In this document: positions 58,323 to 64,000 of the stretch, one piece after another
How the letters are laid out: the number at the start of each line of letters is the position of its first letter
Numbering within the stretch: position 1 is the stretch's first letter
Assembly: GCA_021234155.1 (NCBI GenBank)
Contig: JAJEKV010000112.1
Span: 184,001-248,000, forward strand
Direction of reading: 5' to 3'
Length of the DNA stretch: 64,000 bases
Origin: Isoetes taiwanensis
Lineage: Eukaryota; Streptophyta; Lycopodiopsida; Isoetales; Isoetaceae
The notes under the pieces: model-generated
What the model was told of the DNA's origin: nothing
Seen by the model: only the letters and a program-made list of their open reading frames with translations
Databases searched by the model: none
Translations under genes and position numbers: made by a program

Positions 58323-60411
58323 GTTAAGAGCTCGAAGAGCAGAACCATAACAAAGGATATTAACAAAAATAGACATCTATGCAGTAATGGAATAGATGGG
58401 GACAATAAAGTTGTCCATATGAAATTCTTATCCAAAGCTTTGGATAAATTTAGCATCAGAAAAATCTTTCATACGGTAATGTATGAGATTTTCCAAGAAA
58501 GAGGAGAAATAATGGTTGCAAACACCACGTTTGCATGGAAATATATTGATCATATTAGAGATAAAGTCTACAAACCATACTCAGTATTTGCCAGTGGGAT
58601 TCCTAATAAATGCCCATGCAGTAATCCAAATCTCAAGAGATTTATTGATCATAGGATTGGGCACATCCGCACTACCGATCTAGAAATAATACATTGTCCT
58701 AAGTTAAGAAATGCATTTTCATATGGACTAAACCATATCCCAGACCACAGTTTTAGCATACAGCAATTCATGGAAAATTTTGAAACATTATGCCAGCAAT
58801 TTTTTATGGTGCACAAGTATGATTTACTTGACCTCACTGAAGAAGACATACAGAACATTTGTCTACTGTTACAAAAGATGGCATATTCAGAAATTGTAGA
58901 CTTCAAAAACCAGCTACCACAAAGGAGATTCTTATGGCTCGATAAAGAGGTTATTAAAAATATTACTTGGCTAAATGACAATCTTTATGTTGCTGGTCTA
59001 GACAAAGCAGCAAATAATGCTGTTTTCATTTGTCCTAAGCACATTGAGGAAATGGAAAGAAACAGGCTTTCTAGCCCCTCGATTTTTGATCGATTCGAGA
59101 CTCCCGGGGAAGCTATTAAAGATAAATGTCTACAGGATATTTCCTTACTCTTAGGGGATGAGCAAATAATGTGTAAGAACCTACCATATTTGATGGCCAC
59201 TTTCAAAGCACACAAAGGGGAATACAGATGGCTTACAAATGCCCATAACACACTATTTACAGAAATAGCCTCTTTGGTGACGAGTGTCTTGAACAATTTC
59301 ATTGATATCTTGCCCAATTTATGCTTTAAAATGACATCTCGATACAGATTTTGGAACCCCAAGAAAATCAATGCATGCTGGCTGGTTAATTCAGCTTATG
59401 ATGTTATTTTGAATCTTCCCAACCACATCTACGATGTGTACTCTGCGGACATAACAAAATGCTATGAGAACATTCCCATACATGGTGATGAAGGCATAAT
59501 TGAGGTCACTAATGATATTGCGTATATGATCCGGACATATATGATTGAAGAGAACACTTGCTTTGACTTATTGGTTAAAAAATAAAGGAGGAAAGATCCT
59601 AGTCAAATGGGCGTAAAATGGTAAGGATAAAGAATACATTAGTTGGAAGCTGATTTCTAGAACAAACTTTAAAAGCATGAAGCATGGCTTTTAAGTAAGC
59701 GTATATTTACAAATGGGAAAGGACATATGGAAACAAGTTAGGGGAATTCCAATGGGGTTTGCTTGCAGCCCTGCATGGTGTAATCTCTATTTAGCATGGT
59801 TTGAGCTAAGATTCATTCTTAAACTTGCATACTCTGGCAGAATGAAAGATGTTTACAGGTTTCAAAATGCAGCTAGATACATAGATGATTTAAACATTAT
59901 AAATGCTGGAGATATCAGGGAATTTCTTACCGTAGGTGGTGAGTATTCAATTTACAACCTTACATATCTTAGCATCAAAGATGAAACTGTATATGGGCAT
60001 AGTAAAGATGGGGAGATTCCCAGGGGTGTTGAATGCAATTTTTTAAACATTTCCATCAAAGTAATGGATTCAAATAGAGGGCTATTCCTCATGTACAGGT
60101 ATGATAAAAGGAAAAAGCTGCCCTTTAAAATTAACCAATTCATTCAAGATAGTTTGCGCACCATATGGATGAGGCATCTAAAGTGATAATATCACAAATA
60201 CTTCCGTATGTATATGCACATTCCGATGCATACAATAAAGAATGATATTTGTGACCTAATTGAAGCATTCATTGCTAATGGCTTTGGCAGGATAAAAATA
60301 TCCAATATGGTATTAAATACCTTACAGCAGGAGACTTATCCAGGTATACTATATTCCATAAATGACATGATTAGATTTCTCAAGGGAATGATTGATTACA
60401 AGTTCCTTTAA
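58323..60411 (+). pseudogene. Reverse transcriptase of the Y-Z element (Penelope-like type), broken once or twice
   Basis: The exon opens after ATTTTTGTAG and is open through ATG 58,419 to 59,585. Counting from that ATG, CPCSNPNLKRFIDHRIGHIR lies at about 65-84 with TTDLEII after it. LDKAANNAVFICPKH lies at 194-208, FKAHKGEYRWLTNA at 262-275, and motif A SADITKCYENIP at about 342-353. A ~130-base disturbed stretch (59,586-59,712) follows. A second frame (59,713-60,186) has motif B QVRGIPMGFACSPAWCNLYL, motif C RYIDDLNII and ECNFLNISIKV. A third (60,208-60,411) has an IEAFIANGFGRIKISN tail. DKAxNN, a K-HK-x-YRW block and GIPMG..CSP are shared, as I recall, with a widespread eukaryotic RT family near the Penelope-like elements. 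No GIY-YIG endonuclease is visible. Confidence 0.72.
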
Positions 60412-60429
60412 ATATGATGTAAGAGTAGA

Positions 60430-60566
60430 ATAATATAGGAGGGGTAGGGCCTTGATGGTACAACAAGGCCCTACTCTCCTTGTTGATACCATGCATTTTT
60501 ACATGAAGCAAGTCTTGGTCCCCCTGACCTAAGGTAGGAGGCAGGATTTTTTATTATAGAACCTTA
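60430..60566 (+). other. 3' end of block Z and junction with Y3
   Basis: GGCCTTGATGGTACAACAAGGCC (about 60,450-60,472) is a perfect short hairpin near the 3' end of the element; the sequence then passes through TTATAGAACCTTA into the first base of Y3. No poly(A) tail or simple repeat separates the copies. Confidence 0.55.
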
Positions 60567-63500
60567 AGACATTTTTGGGTTTTTTATAAGGAAATGCTCA
60601 CAGTCTAGAAGGCAGGGCAGCTGAACTCATAGGCCATGAATAAATATCATGCTATTTACACTGTATTAAACCTAATGGTTGGAATACAAACTAGTATATG
60701 TAATTGACAATAAAGAGTTAAGGCATTATTGGTCTTTTTAGGGCAGAAAATTGGAAATAGGGCTTTTTGACGACCATCAGGAAGATGGGTGTGATTTCGG
60801 GCATAGGCCATGGACTTGCTCACGCCTTTAGCAAAGAGATATGATACCGGCCCCATGCATGACGGTAATAGGTACACCTACTTTATCGGATTATATAAGG
60901 GGCTTGCCTCAATTTGAAGCAGATGCATGCGGCCTTGGGCTGCTCCTTGATCCAGACATGACAAGGAAGAAAGGGGATTTGAATATGGCCACCAGAAAAA
61001 GGATGGCTGAGGAAAAGAATGAGAGCAGCTTCAAAAAGATTTATCAATTTAGAAGCTCTGTTGTTAAGGATAGCTTTGTTCTGAATGCCAAGAATGATGC
61101 TCAGAAATGCAGCAACAATGCAGATGGAGATGCTACTGGGTTGAAGGATAAAGGCAAATCACATGCTGTGATACCAGGAGAAGTGATGGTGACGAATCCA
61201 ATTGCAGACATATGTGGGAACAATAATACCACTGGACAATCTGCCCATGATGGTGCAAGCATTGAAATTCCCATCAACACATCTGGAGCTATTGTATCAA
61301 CGGCACGTCAAACTAAGGTTTGCAATGGTATTTGTGTTGATTTGTAATTATATGATGAGATTGGCAGCAACCAGATCTGATAGTTGGGCTAAGAATGCAA
61401 GGATATTAATCTGAATATTATGGGTAATTACATTCTAACAGCAGATCTGGATTATTTCTCTTCTTGATTGAATAGATTGCTATGAATACAATAATGGAGA
61501 TTTACATTCTAACAGCAGATCTTGATATTTACTTGATTTAATAGGTTGCTATGAATATGATAATGTAGATTTAAAATCTCTGCAGATATGGTATGAGCAT
61601 TTGCAGATGTAATTTGCAGATGTAGTTTGCTGCCTATATTGTAGATCTAAGTGGATCTGCCCTGTTTGGCAGTAGAGTAAATATTTGACTATAAATTCAG
61701 GCATCTTAAATCTAAATTATGATAGCAATGGCATTTAGTAATAATGCTATCAGATTTAGGAAGCTTACTTTAATGTTAATTTGTTTCTGCAATTGAATAA
61801 TAGCAAGGTGATGGGGGATAACCTCAAGGAAGCCCATGACACCTGCTATCCCATTCAATTACAACCATTCTAATGCTTGTCTCTTGTTTGTGGATGCAGG
61901 TAACAGGCTTCCTTGCTACTTGTTATGTATTCTACCTAAGAAAATCTGATATGAAGGAATGCTATGAAATATCCAGATCTGTTTTTCTGCATGGAAATAA
62001 ACCTAAATCGACAGTGATTGTAGGCAATGTAACATGAATATATTCAGTTTGTTGTTATGGACAAAGGTAAAATTCAGTTATGAACTTATTTGTGGATTAT
62101 TGCATACATATGTACTAAAGATAAGTATTAATGATTAATTCCATATGGTGAAAAATGATTCCATGTCAAGGCCATGACTTAAAGTGTACCTGTTTTTTTG
62201 TCTTGGGCTGCTAATTGATGCTAAGTACTTTCTTGCAAAGACTTTACATGGTTAAAGGTCTGGACTGTTGGACAGTACAGGTCTTAAAGGTTTTTTTCCC
62301 TTAATTCAGTTATATGGTTTTACCATATACCTTGATGTGGTATCTTACATTTTCAGGTACTTTTGTCATATTACTAAATTGTAATCATTCTCTTTTTAGG
62401 ATTGTGAAGATGCTGACATATACAATCATTGGATCAAGGAATTATTGGCATTGGAGTATGATAAGTGCAAAATCATCGGTCCAAATTATAAAGTGCAAAC
62501 TATCCTTGGGTGCATAAGGAACAAAGGTATCCACTCTTTTATCACATTTAAAGAGGTAAACATGTTTGATAAGAATCTATCCCCTGTCTCATACCTCGGA
62601 TTTAGCGGATGGTTTAAGATTTTCCAGCAGATGAAGAAAGTCAATTTTGAATACAATAAGTGCAAGGATTTGCTGAATAACCTTTATAATGAGATGAGCA
62701 GCATTATGTATCAGAGAACGTGTCAAGAAGATGAAGCTGCTATTAAATTCGTCACGGGTATTATTGCCTTGGAAAAGGCAAATGATATTAAACCATTATC
62801 ATTTGATAAGGAGCTGGTAAGCTGCAATGACAAAATCAACAATATTCTTTCGATAATCAGCGGGGAATGCTTGTTTTCTAACCTTGATCTCACTGAAGAA
62901 GATCTAGGATCCACCAACTATAAGAAGGACTGCCTAGTAATCAATAAGGGGACATCAGACTTTAACTACAGCAATGAAGATAGTGTCCCTGAATTAACCT
63001 TATCAAATTCTACCTGTTTTCCAGTTATTATCGAGCAAACTGTTGAAGGTTATGCAGCAGTCCATGATAATGCAATATGGAGAAGTCAGAACTTCGGAGC
63101 TCTTGCTCCTATTGATTTAGAAACATGGATGGCCCTTGCTGGCATAACTAAGGAAGATATTTTGGCTGCAAAAAGTTCAGCTCTCAAGCTTGAGAAGACT
63201 TGCAGTATTCTGGATCATGAGCTTCCATTCAATATGGAGTTTTTTGGTCAAACATGTATCAAAAAGTGGGCCGGGCACTAGTTGGGCGAGAAAGGGCACA
63301 TGGCCTTCACAAACATTGAAAGGAATGACTATTACCTAAAAGAGGATATGGAGGACTCACGCGCCCTTACTTCAGATGTCCATGTGAAAAAACCAAATTT
63401 ACAAACAAGAAAAAATGCGAAGACAAGTGCAATTGTGGTATTATTTGGTTCGATCAGGGAATTTGGTTCCTTATCAATCACATGGAGATGATACATCCAG

Positions 63501-63684
63501 GAGCATCTCCTATGCTGAGAATGGTCATTCTTACAAAGTTATTGAATAATGTCTTAAAACCTGTTGTGATTGCGTATGCTTCATACCTGGAAGTCAGGGA
63601 AAACATGTTCAAAATGACTCTGGCATATGCCAATAATCCTGATTGCAGCCTAAAAATGTTGTTTGGAAACAACAAAATGGCGGA
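60567..63684 (+). mobile_element. Block Y, copy 3: 3'-truncated retroelement copy
   Basis: Collinear with Y2 from its first base but joined directly to Z on the left. It is truncated at the same AACAAAATGGCGGA position as Y1, then continues into X3. It appears the best-preserved of the three Y copies, with the longest frames in the 5' exons. Confidence 0.9.
60841..62034 (+). CDS. 5' exons of the Y element, copy 3
   Basis: A first open frame (60,841-61,347) contains LPQFEADACGLGLLLDPDMT and KRMAEEKNESSFKKIYQFRS. A donor AAG|GTTTGC at 61,317/61,318 and an acceptor TGGATGCAG ending at 61,899 would join QTK in phase to VTGFLATCYVFYLRKSDMKE (exon 61,900 to about 62,019). A phase-0 donor ATT|GTAGGC at 62,020 would lead to the next exon at 62,400 (DCEDADIYNHW). 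All three joins keep the frame. The upstream start is uncertain; a frame with MGVISGIGHGLAHAFSKEI begins near 60,785. No domain is recognised. Confidence 0.5.
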
Positions 63685-63721
63685 AAGACAAAATGGCGGG
63701 AAGTGCTGGCATTATGTCTGA
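62400..63721 (+). pseudogene. Cys/His-rich ORF of the Y element, copy 3
   Basis: Open from the acceptor at 62,399 through 63,281 (about 290 codons), longer than in copies 1 and 2. The frame then breaks at AAAAAGTGGGCCGGGCAC, where copy 2 reads AAAAGTGGACAGGCAC, and again near 63,340-63,415. The region 63,482-63,721 resumes HMEMIHPGASPML-type sequence and crosses into block X3. The uninterrupted stretch shows that the segments found separately in the other copies belong to one reading frame. Confidence 0.65.
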
Positions 63722-64000
63722 AAGACATAAAACATGTAAAACATTTTTTAGAATCTTTCGACTACTCGGTTACATACACAATTCGATCGAGGGACAGTTG
63801 TGGACGGGCTTGTAGATGTAGAACATGGTAGGGGTCTACTTTTTGTGAAAACGTAACTTCATGGTTTGATTTAGGCCACTTCACCCTCAAGAAACTAGAG
63901 GGCAACGCAAATGAACTTACATATTCTAAGGGATTATGTGAATATCCCAAAGAACAGTACCACCCAAAGACCTCTCAAGATAGGCCTCCCCTATTAAGAG
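63699..64000. repeat. Block X, copy 3 (cut by the window end)
   Basis: Starts GGAAGTGCTGGCATTATGTC and follows X2 closely to the end of the window. The array therefore continues to the right. Confidence 0.9.

Larger units (their letters stand above)
54650..60566 (+). mobile_element. Y2-Z: complete copy of an intron-containing, Penelope-like retroelement
   Basis: The only copy in which Y continues into Z (57,755-60,566). It has a 5' exon region (about 54,920-55,420), a short exon near 55,980, a large Cys/His-rich exon (56,479-57,938) and a reverse-transcriptase exon (58,323-60,411). Acceptors such as TTTTGTGGATGCAG, CTCTTTTTAG and ATTTTTGTAG precede open frames. There are no LTRs and no LINE endonuclease. 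Y3 starts directly after Z, giving a head-to-tail tandem. Penelope-like elements are known both for tandem partial copies and for retaining introns. The family assignment is inferred from RT motifs. Confidence 0.65.

Noticed and set aside
60208-60411. GIY-YIG endonuclease at the C-terminus of the Y-Z RT
   Set aside because: No GIY, YIG or following Cys/His pattern could be found in any frame after the RT; the tail is helical, with IEAFIANGFGRIKISN.

Overview
This is a nuclear segment of a land-plant genome, and it is almost entirely repeat-derived. The only well-formed host gene is an intronless L-type lectin receptor-like kinase (27.2-29.3 kb). The flora of elements (plant Ty1/copia Gag, L1-type and other LINEs with short-tandem-repeat 3' tails, MULE, pogo, a Helitron end and small TIR elements) suggests a large-genome vascular plant, perhaps a fern or another non-flowering lineage. 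I cannot fix the species from sequence alone.

Layout. 1-9 kb: AT-rich, mostly anonymous DNA with a Helitron-type 3' terminus near 3.25 kb and a permuted palindromic repeat at 6.4-7.2 kb. 9-16 kb: a five-copy ~370-bp tandem array split by a tRNA-derived SINE, then LINE 3' fragments and a degraded LINE in polypurine DNA. 15.9-22 kb: a 279-bp TIR element, an L1-like LINE, and a second LINE carrying a 280-bp relative of the first TIR element. 22.7-24.5 kb: a complete but pol-less copia-type element (LTR-gag-LTR) with a perfect TTTAC target duplication. 25.6-29.3 kb: the lectin kinase, whose 5' flank is duplicated 1.4 kb upstream. 29.8-32.6 kb: a broken gene interrupted by a 1.15-kb MULE-like element with a 9-bp target duplication. 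33.4-39.6 kb: a decayed MULE with a SWIM-type transposase, a convergent two-exon zinc-finger gene and an inserted 322-bp TIR element, followed by a pogo-type transposase with two nonsense codons. 40.7-44.9 kb: little that can be assigned.

44.9-64 kb is the most unusual part: near-identical blocks in the order X1-Y1-X2-Y2-Z-Y3-X3, with X3 running off the window. Y2-Z forms a ~5.9-kb element with probable introns, a Cys/His-rich ORF and a reverse transcriptase containing DKAANN, GIPMG and YIDD motifs. It resembles the Penelope-like type of eukaryotic retroelement more than LINE or LTR enzymes. Y3 follows Z head to tail, as Penelope-like elements often do.

Two cross-cutting observations. Three TIR elements share GGGT...ACCC-type ends and 4-bp target duplications, and two of them can be removed in silico to rejoin an interrupted reading frame. 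Differences between the near-identical X/Y copies cluster at CAG/CTG sites, often as CAG versus CGT, which looks more like a systematic sequencing error than mutation; several ORF breaks in those copies should therefore not be taken as biological.
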